A stretch of 64,000 nt of DNA, taken from positions 1,655,019 through 1,719,018 of the forward strand of contig NZ_JAATJA010000001.1 of assembly GCF_011927665.1 (NCBI RefSeq). Reading direction: 5' to 3'. The notes under the pieces were generated by a model. The model had not been told where the DNA came from. It did not search any database and worked only from the letters and a program-made list of their open reading frames with translations. Source of the stretch: Desulfobaculum xiamenense. Lineage in GTDB: Bacteria > Desulfobacterota > Desulfovibrionia > Desulfovibrionales > Desulfovibrionaceae. The position numbers were made by a program, and so were the translations under genes. Below, piece by piece: positions 26,930 to 35,777 of the stretch (position 1 is its first letter; each line of letters begins with the position of its first letter).

Positions 26930-28462
26930 GTGCACACGAGACCCCGCCGCAAGACGGCCTTTACGCTGGTGGAACTCGCCATCGTCCTCGTGATCATGGG
27001 CCTCATCATCGGGCTCACACTGCCCATCGTCACAGACTTCATCAAGCACGAGAAAAGCGTGGCGGCCAAGGACTTCATGACCAAGATCAAGAATGAGATC
27101 ATCGGCTACGCCCTCATCAACAAGGTGCTGCCGACCAGCCTCTCGGACCTCGGCGTGGAGAAGGACCCCTACGGCAACACCATCATCTACGTCGCCGACT
27201 CCGGCATGACGGGCACGGACCTGTGCTCCTCCTCGCTGGCCGACGGCATGCAGGTGGACAAGGTCAATCCCGGCGGCACGGACTCCTTCACGGACATCGC
27301 CTTCGTGCTCATCAGTCCGGGCCGCAACAACAACCTCGAAACCACCAACGCCACCAACACGGACTTCACCGTCACCGACCCGCGCACCTACGGCACGGAC
27401 GGACAGGGCTTCAACTACGACGACGTGGTGGAGTTTGTGTCCTACAACTACCTGCGCAACAAGGTCTGCACCAACACGGCCACCGAGTCCTTCGTGCCGC
27501 GCGGTTCCGACGTGAGCTTCGGCAAGAACATCGCGGACTTCAGCGGGCAAGCCACCGGCATCTCTCCGCCCGGTAGTTCCTCCGGCGCGGTGAGCGTGGA
27601 CCTTGAAGCGGGAACGGTAACCCTCGGCGACGGCACCGGCAGCGGCGACGCGGGCTGCGTGTGGTACCAGGGCAGCGAGGCCAGCGGCAACTGCACCAAC
27701 GGCACCTGCGACTTCGACGACGGCTTCCGGGCCTTCTTCACCTTCAAGCACGTCACCCCGGACACCAGCGGCGACAGTAAGACCGCTGGCGACGGCTTCA
27801 CCTTCGCCGTGGTACAGGCCACGGACAACACCCCGGCGGACTGCGGCATATCCGGCGCGCGGCTCGCCTATTCCGGCACCGGCGGAGCTGGCGATGGCAG
27901 CCTCGCCCCGCCCAAGCTCGGCGTGGAGATCGACGCCTTCCCCAACGACGGCGACGCGTGGGACACTCAGCTTCTGCCTACAGACGCCCGCAACCACCTC
28001 GCCGTGGTCTACTGGGGCGCAACCCGCGACAACGACAACCAGCACAACGCCACCGTGAGCACCCCAAACGCCTACACGAATGCCGGGCTGACCACGCAGG
28101 CGCGCAACCCGGCCAACGCGGCCCTCGAAAACGGCGTGTACATCCCGGCCTCGGTCACCGAATGGGAGGACGGCTTCGAATACTCGGTCCGCGTGGAGGC
28201 CAACCGCACCATCGAGGACGCGGTCCAGCACATCTACCGCTACGACATCAAGACATGGATACGCGACTGCGCCACCGCGGACTGCACCACATTCAGTGAC
28301 CTCACCGCCGACTACACCGACACCACCGCCCCCTACGCCAACTCCACCATATACTACGACAACGACCTCGGCTCCTTCGACCGCATCCTCTTCGGCTGGA
28401 CGGTCTCCAGCTTCAACAGTCAGGAGATCACCATCGCCGACTTCGGCTTCCGTTTCCGTTAG
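26930..28462 (+). CDS. Large prepilin with C-terminal lectin-like domain (copy 1)
   Basis: The GTG at 26930 with AAAGGAG six bases upstream gives 510 residues. The leader ends KTA before FTLVELAIVLVIMGLIIG, so the residue before the cut is Ala rather than Gly. Residues about 30-175 resemble a pilin body. From about residue 230 a second domain has CVWYQGSEASGNC, DGFRAFFTFKHV, DGFTFAVVQA, ARLAYSGTGGAGDG, KLGVEIDAFPND and NHLAVVYWG. This order matches the beta-sandwich of L-type (legume-like) lectins, where the Asp and Asn residues bind calcium and sugar. It ends in FGFRFR. Probably a pilus-tip or surface adhesin; the lectin call is from pattern, not a search. Confidence 0.75.
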   Translation: MHTRPRRKTAFTLVELAIVLVIMGLIIGLTLPIVTDFIKHEKSVAAKDFMTKIKNEIIGYALINKVLPTSLSDLGVEKDPYGNTIIYVADSGMTGTDLCSSSLADGMQVDKVNPGGTDSFTDIAFVLISPGRNNNLETTNATNTDFTVTDPRTYGTDGQGFNYDDVVEFVSYNYLRNKVCTNTATESFVPRGSDVSFGKNIADFSGQATGISPPGSSSGAVSVDLEAGTVTLGDGTGSGDAGCVWYQGSEASGNCTNGTCDFDDGFRAFFTFKHVTPDTSGDSKTAGDGFTFAVVQATDNTPADCGISGARLAYSGTGGAGDGSLAPPKLGVEIDAFPNDGDAWDTQLLPTDARNHLAVVYWGATRDNDNQHNATVSTPNAYTNAGLTTQARNPANAALENGVYIPASVTEWEDGFEYSVRVEANRTIEDAVQHIYRYDIKTWIRDCATADCTTFSDLTADYTDTTAPYANSTIYYDNDLGSFDRILFGWTVSSFNSQEITIADFGFRFR

Positions 28463-28508
28463 GCCTACTCCACAAAACAAACAGGGACGCCCGTCCAAGG
28501 AGAAGCGC

Positions 28509-30065
28509 ATGCGCGCACCACGGCGGAATGCCTTCAGCCTCATCGAAATGGCCATCATCGTGGTCATCATCGGACTCATTGTCTCGACCACGCTGCCGCG
28601 CATCCTTTCGCAGATAGGCACGGACAAGGTGGCGGACAGCCGCAACCTCGTCCGGCAGGCCCGCGACGAGATCATCGGAGAAATGCTCGCCTCGTCCAAC
28701 TTCGCCCTGCCCACGCCGGGCACGGGCAATGTCGTGCCAGCGGTCATCGCCACCCAGAAGGACGCGTGGGGCCAGCCCCTGTACTATTTCGTTGCTGACG
28801 TGAGCGGCGGGTCCAAGCTCACCAGTTCCGGCATCTGCGACAACAACGCCACGCTACTCACCGTCACCGAACCCTCTGGAGCATCGGTTGCGGACGTGGC
28901 CTTCGTGGTGGCCAGCTTTGGCCCCAACACCCAACGAGATTTCAACGCACTGCCCGGTAGCGGCACGGCCACCCTGCCCGTCCAGCCCCTCGGCGACACC
29001 AGCGCCGAGGACGCCACCCGGCAGTTCGACGACCTCATCGAATTCGTGAAGCTCACCTATCTGCATGGCAAGGTGAACTGTGACGACGCGGAGCACACCG
29101 GTCCCGGCGGATCGGACGTGTCTTTCAGCGACAACATGGATGACTTTCCCCTCGCCGGGGGGAGCGGCTATGTGCGACCAACGACCGGTTCCCGCTTTCC
29201 CTTTACCATCAATCTCACCGGCGATGGCTTCGTCGTGGACAATACGGGAACCAACGACTTCGCCTGCCTGTGGTATATGGGTGACGCTTCCGAGGCCAAC
29301 TGCACCAATGGCGAATGCCTCTTCGGATCGGGCTTCCGTGCCTATTTCCTGTGGAACATGGGCACGTCGAGAGGCGGACACACCTTCGCCTTCTGCGGCG
29401 TCAATTCCACCACGGGGCTCAATAGCGACCCGACAAGGCTCTGCGGTGGCTCGGCCCGCGACGACCTCGGCTATGCCTCACAACGCGGCGGAACGGATGG
29501 CATAGACCCGCCCAAGGCCGCCATCGAGTTCGACGCCTATGCAACAAGCACCTTCAGTTCCTACCGCGACCCGCAAGTCTTCGGCATCGCCGACGATAGC
29601 GCGAACCATGTGGGCATCCTCTACTGGCGCAACAACAACACCCGCAATGACGACACCTACCACTGGGAGCACAACCAACCCGGCACCGGCAACCCGGCCG
29701 ACAACTCCCCAACGGTGGGTGCAGATGGCGTATACGACGAACGCACCGCCCTGTGGTTGGAGAACACCGCCCCATCGCAACAAATTCCGTTCCGCATCGA
29801 AGTGGAATGGAACGCGACCTCGCAGGTCATGAACATCGACGCATGGTACAACTGCACCAACGCCGACTGCGGCGACCTCTCCGGCGATCTGGACACGTTC
29901 GGATCGTACAACCCCGCGACGGATGCCCCCCAACTCACCAACTCGACCACTCTCGACATAGGCCCGGGCGAATTGGTCCGTTTCCGCTTCGGGTGGACCT
30001 ACAGCCTACAGAACGGGAGCTACAACGCCACGATCTCGGACTTCCGCATCCGCTTCAAGCCCTGA
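28509..30065 (+). CDS. Large prepilin with C-terminal lectin-like domain (copy 2)
   Basis: The ATG at 28509 (AAGGAGAAGC upstream) gives 518 residues. The leader ends RNA before FSLIEMAIIVVIIGLIVS, again with Ala at -1. The first 175 residues are nearly identical to the next gene at DNA and protein level. The lectin-like part (about 245-518) has CLWYMGDASEANC, GFRAYFLWNMG, GGHTFAFCGVNS, DDLGYASQRGGTDG, KAAIEFDAYA and NHVGILYWR. Two extra cysteines not seen in copy 1 (FCG and LCG) may form a disulfide. Ends FRIRFKP. Gene order, spacing and ribosome-binding sites suggest one operon with copies 1 and 3. Confidence 0.78.
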   Translation: MRAPRRNAFSLIEMAIIVVIIGLIVSTTLPRILSQIGTDKVADSRNLVRQARDEIIGEMLASSNFALPTPGTGNVVPAVIATQKDAWGQPLYYFVADVSGGSKLTSSGICDNNATLLTVTEPSGASVADVAFVVASFGPNTQRDFNALPGSGTATLPVQPLGDTSAEDATRQFDDLIEFVKLTYLHGKVNCDDAEHTGPGGSDVSFSDNMDDFPLAGGSGYVRPTTGSRFPFTINLTGDGFVVDNTGTNDFACLWYMGDASEANCTNGECLFGSGFRAYFLWNMGTSRGGHTFAFCGVNSTTGLNSDPTRLCGGSARDDLGYASQRGGTDGIDPPKAAIEFDAYATSTFSSYRDPQVFGIADDSANHVGILYWRNNNTRNDDTYHWEHNQPGTGNPADNSPTVGADGVYDERTALWLENTAPSQQIPFRIEVEWNATSQVMNIDAWYNCTNADCGDLSGDLDTFGSYNPATDAPQLTNSTTLDIGPGELVRFRFGWTYSLQNGSYNATISDFRIRFKP

Positions 30066-30126
30066 CCGGGGAAACGGATGCGCATCGGGCATTGCAGCCC
30101 CATCGAAGACGAAAGAGGAGGAGCGC

Positions 30127-31680
30127 ATGGATCATCCACCCTGGCGAAATGCCTTCAGCCTCATCGAAATGGCGATCATCGTGGTCATCATCGGGCTCAT
30201 CGTCTCGACCACGCTGCCGCGCATCCTTTCGCAGATAGGCACGGACAAGGTTGCCGACAGCCGCGACCTCGTCCGGCAGGCCCGCGACGAGATCATCGGC
30301 GAAATGCTCGCCTCGCCCAGCTTCGCACTGCCCACGCCGGGCACGGGCAATGTCGTGCCAGCGGTCATCGCCACCCAGAAGGACGCGTGGGGCCAGCCCC
30401 TGTACTATTTCGTTGCTGACGTGAGCGGCGGCTCCAAGCTCACCAACTCCGGCATCTGCGCGAACAACGCCACACTGCTCACCGTCACCGAACCCTCCGG
30501 GGCATCGGTTGCGGACGTGGCCTTCGCGGTGGCCAGCTTCGGCCCCAACACCCAGCGCGACTTCAACGCCCTGCCCGGTAGTGGCACGGCCACCCTGCCC
30601 GTCCAGCCCCTCGGCGACACCAGCACCGAGGACGCTACCCGGCAGTTCGACGACCTCTTCGAATACGTGAAGCTCACCTATCTGCATGGCAAGGTGAACT
30701 GCGACGACGCGGAGCACACCGGCCCCGGCGGATCAGACGTCTCCTTCGAGCAGGACATGGGCGCGTTTCCATTGAGCGCACCGGGCGACGGCTACGTCAC
30801 CCGCAGCGCCGGGAGAACCCCCTTCGACCTCAATGTAGACGGCGACGGATTCACCATCACCCGCACAGGCTCCGACGACATCGCATGCCTGTGGTACATG
30901 GGCAACGCCACCGAAGCCAACTGCACCGACGGCGAATGCCTGTTCGGCTCGGGCTTCCGCGCCTACTTCCTGTGGAACATGGGCGAGGCAGGCGGCGGAC
31001 ATACCTTCGCCTTCTGCGGAGTGAATTCCACGAACAACCTGAATGACGACCCCGCCCGCCTGTGCGGCGGTAGCGCGGGCGACGACCTCGGCTACGCCTC
31101 GCAGCGCGGCGGTACTGACGGCATCGACCAGCCCAAAGTCGGCGTGGAGTTCGACGCCAACTATCACAGTGGGACAAGTGATCCGGCATACTCGGGAGCT
31201 AATCAGGCCGGCAACCATGTCGCCATCCTCTACTGGCGCAACAACGCCAACCGCAACGATGACGCCACCCACACCGCCCGGACCGGAGCTGGCACGGGAA
31301 ACCCGGACGACACCGTTGGCCCGCGCAATGGAACGGATGGCGTGTACGACGAGGGCGTCCCCTACTGGCTAGAACTGACCGCTCCCGCTTTTCAGGAAAT
31401 CCCCTTCCGCATGGAGGTGGACTGGAACGCCACCACGCAGGACATCGACATCCGCGTCTGGCACAACTGCACCAACGCAGACTGCGCCGACCTCACGGAC
31501 GATCTGGAAAACTTCGGTTCCTACGTCCCGGCCACAGACGCCCCACAGATCACCAATTCCACGAACCTCGGCATAGGCGCGAACCAGCTGTACCGCTTCC
31601 GCTTCGGCTGGACCTACAGCTCGCAATACTCCACCTACAACGCCTCCATCTCGGACTTCCGCATCCGCTTCAAGCCCTAG
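30127..31680 (+). CDS. Large prepilin with C-terminal lectin-like domain (copy 3)
   Basis: The ATG at 30127 follows GAGGAGGAGCG; the product is 517 residues. It is a tandem duplicate of copy 2: the leader, the pilin helix and the body to about residue 195 differ at only a few positions. The lectin-like half is then clearly diverged (EQDMGAFPLSAPGDG replaces DNMDDFPLAGGSG) but keeps CLWYMG, the calcium/sugar-site-like IDQPKVGVEFDANYHSG and NHVAILYWR, and the FRIRFKP end. Fast change confined to the distal domain suggests selection on ligand specificity. A terminator follows at 31708. Confidence 0.78.
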   Translation: MDHPPWRNAFSLIEMAIIVVIIGLIVSTTLPRILSQIGTDKVADSRDLVRQARDEIIGEMLASPSFALPTPGTGNVVPAVIATQKDAWGQPLYYFVADVSGGSKLTNSGICANNATLLTVTEPSGASVADVAFAVASFGPNTQRDFNALPGSGTATLPVQPLGDTSTEDATRQFDDLFEYVKLTYLHGKVNCDDAEHTGPGGSDVSFEQDMGAFPLSAPGDGYVTRSAGRTPFDLNVDGDGFTITRTGSDDIACLWYMGNATEANCTDGECLFGSGFRAYFLWNMGEAGGGHTFAFCGVNSTNNLNDDPARLCGGSAGDDLGYASQRGGTDGIDQPKVGVEFDANYHSGTSDPAYSGANQAGNHVAILYWRNNANRNDDATHTARTGAGTGNPDDTVGPRNGTDGVYDEGVPYWLELTAPAFQEIPFRMEVDWNATTQDIDIRVWHNCTNADCADLTDDLENFGSYVPATDAPQITNSTNLGIGANQLYRFRFGWTYSSQYSTYNASISDFRIRFKP

Positions 31681-31705
31681 GTTGCACAAGAAATCCCAAG
31701 CGCGA

Positions 31706-31742
31706 AAAAGGCCCGTCTCCACAGGGGAGACGGGCCTTCGAT
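31706..31742. terminator. Terminator between the prepilin operon and hflC
   Basis: The stem AAGGCCCGTCTCC/GGGAGACGGGCCTT is preceded by AAAAA, so it can act on both convergent units. Confidence 0.85.
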
Positions 31743-31766
31743 TGTCCTAAACGCTGGCCGCTTGGG

Positions 31767-32618
31767 CTAGCGCATGAATTCGAGGAATTCGCTCTTGGGC
31801 GTCAGGAGCACGCGCGTGTTGTCCTTGAAGCTCTTCTCGTAGGCATCGAGGCTACGCTTGAAGGCGAAGAACTCCGGCGAGCGCTTGAGGGATTCGGCGA
31901 AGATGCGGGTGGCCTCGGCCTCGCCCTCGCCGCGTAGCACCTGCGCCTCGCGCTCGGCATCGGCGAGGATGACCGCACGTTCCCTGTCGGCGGCGGACTT
32001 GACCTTGGCCGACTCCTCAGTGCCCTCGGAGCGGTACTGCTTGGCCTGCCGCTCACGCTCGGCGCGCATGCGGCCGAAAATGGCGCGTTCGTTCTCGGGC
32101 GGCAGATCGGTGCGCTTGATGCGCACGTCCACCACCTCAATGCCGTACTCGCCGATCAGCTCGGACGACCTCGCGGTCACCTCGCGCATGATCTGGGCGC
32201 GCTTGTCGGCCACCACGTCCACCAGCGTGTAGCGGCCAAGGGCCACGCGCAGCTGGGAGTAGATGATGTCGTCAAGGCGCGACTGGGCGTTGATCACCGT
32301 GCGAAGCGTCCGGTAGAACTGGAGCGGATCCACGATGCGCCACTTGGTGTAGTTGTCGACCAGCATGGCCTTCTTGTCGCTGGTCAGGATTTCCTCGGGC
32401 CGCGCGTCGTATTCGAGCACGCGCGCGTCGAAGAAGATGACGTTCTGGATGAAGGGCACCTTGAGATGCAGGCCGGGGCCCTTCACGCCACCCACAGGCT
32501 TGCCGAGCTGGAGCACGATGCCCATCTCGGTCTGATCGACGGTATACATGCTCTGCGATCCGGCCAGAAACAGAACGGCCAGAAGCACCAGCAGAGGAAT
32601 GGACTTGTTGGGAGCCAT
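31767..32618 (-). CDS. hflC: HflC, membrane regulator of FtsH protease
   Basis: The 283-residue product has an N-terminal membrane anchor (about 7-24) and a periplasmic SPFH/band 7 domain (about 25-200, MGIVLQLGKPVGG, YDARPEEILTSDKK). A helical tail follows (ERAVILADAEREAQVLRGEG). With HflK it forms the large cage that restrains FtsH. The start overlaps the hflK stop by one base (TAATG). Confidence 0.95.
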   Translation of the reverse strand: MAPNKSIPLLVLLAVLFLAGSQSMYTVDQTEMGIVLQLGKPVGGVKGPGLHLKVPFIQNVIFFDARVLEYDARPEEILTSDKKAMLVDNYTKWRIVDPLQFYRTLRTVINAQSRLDDIIYSQLRVALGRYTLVDVVADKRAQIMREVTARSSELIGEYGIEVVDVRIKRTDLPPENERAIFGRMRAERERQAKQYRSEGTEESAKVKSAADRERAVILADAEREAQVLRGEGEAEATRIFAESLKRSPEFFAFKRSLDAYEKSFKDNTRVLLTPKSEFLEFMR

Positions 32619-33691
32619 TAGTTGGTTCCTCCTTTGCCCGCAGCGGCGGAACGTCCGCCAAGGGGCGACAGGGGCAGGTAGGGCACGGCTCCGCGAAGCG
32701 CCTCGTCGGACATGATGATCTTCTCCATCTCGGGGTTGGAGAGAATCTTTTCCATCGTTTCGAGGTACATGCGCTTGCGGGTCACGTCCTTGGCCTTCTC
32801 GTATTCCTTGAGCACGGAGACGAAGCGCGCGGCCTCGCCCTCGGCCCTCTTGATCTGGGTCTGCTTGTAGGCCTCGGCCTGGTTGAGCAGCGCGGCCGCC
32901 TGACCGCGCGCCTTGGGCAGCAGGTCGTTTCTGTAGGCGTCGGCCTCGTTGATGAAGCGGCTCTTGTCCTCGCGGGCGGATGCCACGTCCTTGAAGGCGT
33001 CGATGACTTCCTTAGGCGGATGCACGTTCTGCAACTGCACGGCCACCACGCGCACGCCGGAGCCGTAGCGATCAAGCACTTCCTGCATCTGGTCCCGGGC
33101 CTCGTTCTGCACGGCCAGCTTGTCGGAGGTCAGCACCGCGTCGATGCGATTGCGGCCGATGACTTCGCGCATGGCGGCCTCGGCGACGCTCTTCACGGTC
33201 TCGTGCTGGTCCTTGACGTTGAACAGGAAGGCCCGCGCATCGCTGATGAGATACTGGACGATGAACTGCACGTCGACGATGTTCTCGTCACCCGTGAGCA
33301 TGAGCGATTCCTGCGGCACATCCTGGAACTGGCTCGGCGAGGAGGCGGCACGACGGCCGACAGTGCGCAGGCCCACCTCAACGCGGCGGATCTGCGTGAC
33401 CTTGGGCGTCTGCACGCTCTCGACGGGGAATGGCCACCTGTAGTGGGGGCCGGGTTCCGTCTGCCGGTCGAATGCGCCGAAGCGCTGGACCACGCCGACC
33501 TCGTCCGGTCCGACGATGTAGATGCCCGAGGCCAGCCACAGAAGGGCCGCGACCCCGAAAACAATCTTCCAGGCGGGGAACCTGAAGTTCCTGAAGCGGT
33601 CCCAGTCGACGTTGACTTCGCCGATGTTCGGCATACCGCTGCCCGGCTGTCTCTTCCGTTTTTCCTGGAGTTTTTCCCAATCCCAATTCAT
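32618..33691 (-). CDS. hflK: HflK, membrane regulator of FtsH protease
   Basis: The 357-residue product has a cytoplasmic N-terminus (MNWDWEKLQEKRKR), one membrane helix (about 41-60), and an SPFH domain (about 62-260) with YIVGPDEVGVVQRFG and QLQNVHPPKEVIDAFKDV. A coiled-coil tail follows. This is the partner of HflC, forming a membrane-microdomain scaffold with FtsH. It is the first gene of the two-gene unit and is divergent from the phosphomannomutase gene. Confidence 0.95.
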   Translation of the reverse strand: MNWDWEKLQEKRKRQPGSGMPNIGEVNVDWDRFRNFRFPAWKIVFGVAALLWLASGIYIVGPDEVGVVQRFGAFDRQTEPGPHYRWPFPVESVQTPKVTQIRRVEVGLRTVGRRAASSPSQFQDVPQESLMLTGDENIVDVQFIVQYLISDARAFLFNVKDQHETVKSVAEAAMREVIGRNRIDAVLTSDKLAVQNEARDQMQEVLDRYGSGVRVVAVQLQNVHPPKEVIDAFKDVASAREDKSRFINEADAYRNDLLPKARGQAAALLNQAEAYKQTQIKRAEGEAARFVSVLKEYEKAKDVTRKRMYLETMEKILSNPEMEKIIMSDEALRGAVPYLPLSPLGGRSAAAGKGGTN

Positions 33692-33746
33692 AATGGCACC
33701 AATTAAGTCTTATGATTACACAGGTCAAGCCGACTGTGACACCAGC

Positions 33747-33786
33747 ACCCCCGCCCTCGTCCGCACGGAGCGGCAACGGCGGGGGT
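33747..33786. other. Inverted repeat in the hflK-algC divergent spacer
   Basis: ACCCCCGCC and GGCGGGGGT form a 9-bp stem around a 22-base loop, between two divergent promoters. There is no U-tract on either side, so it could be an operator or an RNA leader structure rather than a terminator. Confidence 0.35.
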
Positions 33787-33903
33787 TTCCAATTGAGGGG
33801 TCCCGCGCTTGAAAAAACGCACACGCACGTTTAAGTGTAGTATGTTAAAGCCCGGTTCCGCAATCACTATGCGTGCGGAAATGCCAACAAATACGGAGGA
33901 GAG

Positions 33904-35271
33904 ATGAAAGCGGTCAATCAGGAGATATTCAGGGCCTACGACATCCGCGGCGTCGTGGATGTCGATTTCGACGCACAATGGGTCGAAACACTCGGCAAGG
34001 CCTGCGGAACATATTTCAAGCGCCACGGATACACGCGGGCCGTCGTCGCTCACGATTGCAGGCACTCCTCGCCCCAATATCAGAAGAGCATCATCAGCGG
34101 TCTGACCTCCACGGGCGTGGACGTCCTCTTCCTCAACATGGTCGCCACCCCGCTGTTCTACTTCGGCTGCAAGACGCTCGGCTACAAGGCGGGCGTCATG
34201 ATCACCGCCAGCCATAATCCGCCAGAATTCAACGGCTTCAAGGTTTGGGCCGGAGAGACCACCATCCACTCCGAGGAGATTCAGGAAATCTACCGCATCA
34301 TGGCCGCCGGTCAGTTCGAGACCGGAAACGGCGTGGCCGCCGAGCACGACATCGTGCCCTCCTACCTCGACGAACTGGCCGCCCAGATCAAGCTGAAACG
34401 CCCGGTGCGCGTGGTGCTCGACGGCGGCAACGGCGCGGCGGGCGAGGTCTGCCGCGAACTGCTCCAGCGTGTGGGCGCCGAGGTCATCGACCAGTACTGC
34501 GAGCCGGACGGCGACTTCCCGAACCATCACCCGGACCCCATCGTTCCCAAGTACATGACCGACCTCATCGCACGGGTGAAGAAGGAAGGCGCGGAACTCG
34601 GCATCGGCCTCGACGGCGACGGCGACCGCATCGGCGTCATCGACGAGAAGGGCGACATGATCTACGGCGACAAGCTGCTGACCATCTTCGCCCGTTCCGT
34701 GCTGGAACGCATCCCCGGCGCGACGGTCATCGGCGAGGTCAAATGCACACACCTCATGTACGCGGACATCGCTGCCCACGGCGGCGTTCCGATCATGGGC
34801 CAGACCGGGCACTCCCTCATCAAGGCCCGCATGCAGCAGACCGGGGCGCAGCTCGCCGGCGAGATGAGCGGCCACATGTTCTTCGCCGATCGCTACTACG
34901 GCTTTGACGACGGCTGCTACGCCGCGCTTCGCATCGTGGAGATCGTGAGCGGCAAGCCCGGCGTGGCGCTCAGCACCTACCTCGCGGACTGGCCCGTCAC
35001 CTACAACACCCCGGAAATCCGCACCGACTGCCCAGACGCCATCAAGTTCGACGTGGTGCGCCGCGCGCAGGACCACTTCCGCAAGCTCTACGACATCATC
35101 GACGTGGACGGCGTGCGTATCACCTTCCCCGACGGCTGGGGCCTTCTGCGCGCCTCCAACACCCAGCCGGTGCTGGTGCTGCGCTTCGAGGCCGAATCCC
35201 CCGAGCGTCTGGAGGAAATCCGCAAGGTCATCGAGGTACCGCTGGCCCAGTGGATACGCGAGATGTCCTAA
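33904..35271 (+). CDS. algC: Phosphomannomutase/phosphoglucomutase (AlgC/ManB type)
   Basis: The 455-residue product interconverts hexose 1- and 6-phosphates, feeding GDP-mannose or UDP-glucose and so LPS and exopolysaccharide synthesis. All four family loops are visible: phospho-Ser TASHNPPEFNGFK (about 99-111), metal-binding GLDGDGDRIGV (about 236-246), sugar-binding GEMSGHMFF (about 319-327) and phosphate-binding RASNTQPVLVLRFEAE near the end. GGAGGAGAG precedes the ATG. A 26-nt palindrome follows the stop. Standing alone, it is not part of a visible polysaccharide cluster. Confidence 0.93.
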   Translation: MKAVNQEIFRAYDIRGVVDVDFDAQWVETLGKACGTYFKRHGYTRAVVAHDCRHSSPQYQKSIISGLTSTGVDVLFLNMVATPLFYFGCKTLGYKAGVMITASHNPPEFNGFKVWAGETTIHSEEIQEIYRIMAAGQFETGNGVAAEHDIVPSYLDELAAQIKLKRPVRVVLDGGNGAAGEVCRELLQRVGAEVIDQYCEPDGDFPNHHPDPIVPKYMTDLIARVKKEGAELGIGLDGDGDRIGVIDEKGDMIYGDKLLTIFARSVLERIPGATVIGEVKCTHLMYADIAAHGGVPIMGQTGHSLIKARMQQTGAQLAGEMSGHMFFADRYYGFDDGCYAALRIVEIVSGKPGVALSTYLADWPVTYNTPEIRTDCPDAIKFDVVRRAQDHFRKLYDIIDVDGVRITFPDGWGLLRASNTQPVLVLRFEAESPERLEEIRKVIEVPLAQWIREMS

Positions 35272-35284
35272 CCTGAAACAGACC

Positions 35285-35310
35285 GTCGTGCCGGGCACGC
35301 CCGGCACGAC
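35285..35310. terminator. Palindromic hairpin after the phosphomannomutase gene
   Basis: This is a perfect 26-nt palindrome (GTCGTGCCGGGC with its complement, 2-base centre) directly between algC and the ferredoxin gene. It lacks a U-tract, so termination is uncertain; it may protect or insulate the transcripts. Confidence 0.5.
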
Positions 35311-35324
35311 GCCGAGGCCGAATC

Positions 35325-35777
35325 ATGAAGATACTTCGAGCAAGCCACATGGAGCGGTGTATCGGCTGCCATTCGTGCTCGCTCGCCTGCTCGCGCCTTG
35401 TGCATGACTGCCTGTCCTGGTCACGGGCTGGCATCCGCATCGGTTCCGCAGGCGGCCTGACCACCGGCTTCGAAGCGCGCTACTGTCTGGCCTGCGATCC
35501 CGCGCCCTGCGCGGTGGCCTGCCCCACCGGGGCCTTTGCCCAGCGCAAGGGCGGCGGCGTGCGCGTGCGTCGTGAACTGTGCATCCGCTGCGGCGAATGC
35601 GCCAAGGCCTGCCCCGTGGACGCCATCCACATGAGCCTTGAGGACGGGCTTCCCTACGTCTGCATACACTGCGGCCGCTGCGTCCCCTTCTGCCCACACG
35701 AGTGCCTCGAACTCGTCGAGGTCGGGACGACCGGACCGCAGCCCGCACAGGCGGGCGAGGAGGGACACGATGAGTGA
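35325..35777 (+). CDS. Polyferredoxin of the aldehyde oxidoreductase unit
   Basis: The 150-residue protein has four cysteine groups: CIGCHSCSLAC, CLACDPAPCAVACP, CIRCGECAKACP and CIHCGRCVPFCPHEC. That is enough for four [4Fe-4S] clusters. It resembles HycB/AOR-associated electron carriers. The gene overlaps the AOR gene by eight bases, so the two are made together. It probably accepts electrons from the tungstopterin enzyme and passes them to another ferredoxin or a quinone-side complex. It starts with a short gap after a palindromic hairpin. Confidence 0.9.
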   Translation: MKILRASHMERCIGCHSCSLACSRLVHDCLSWSRAGIRIGSAGGLTTGFEARYCLACDPAPCAVACPTGAFAQRKGGGVRVRRELCIRCGECAKACPVDAIHMSLEDGLPYVCIHCGRCVPFCPHECLELVEVGTTGPQPAQAGEEGHDE

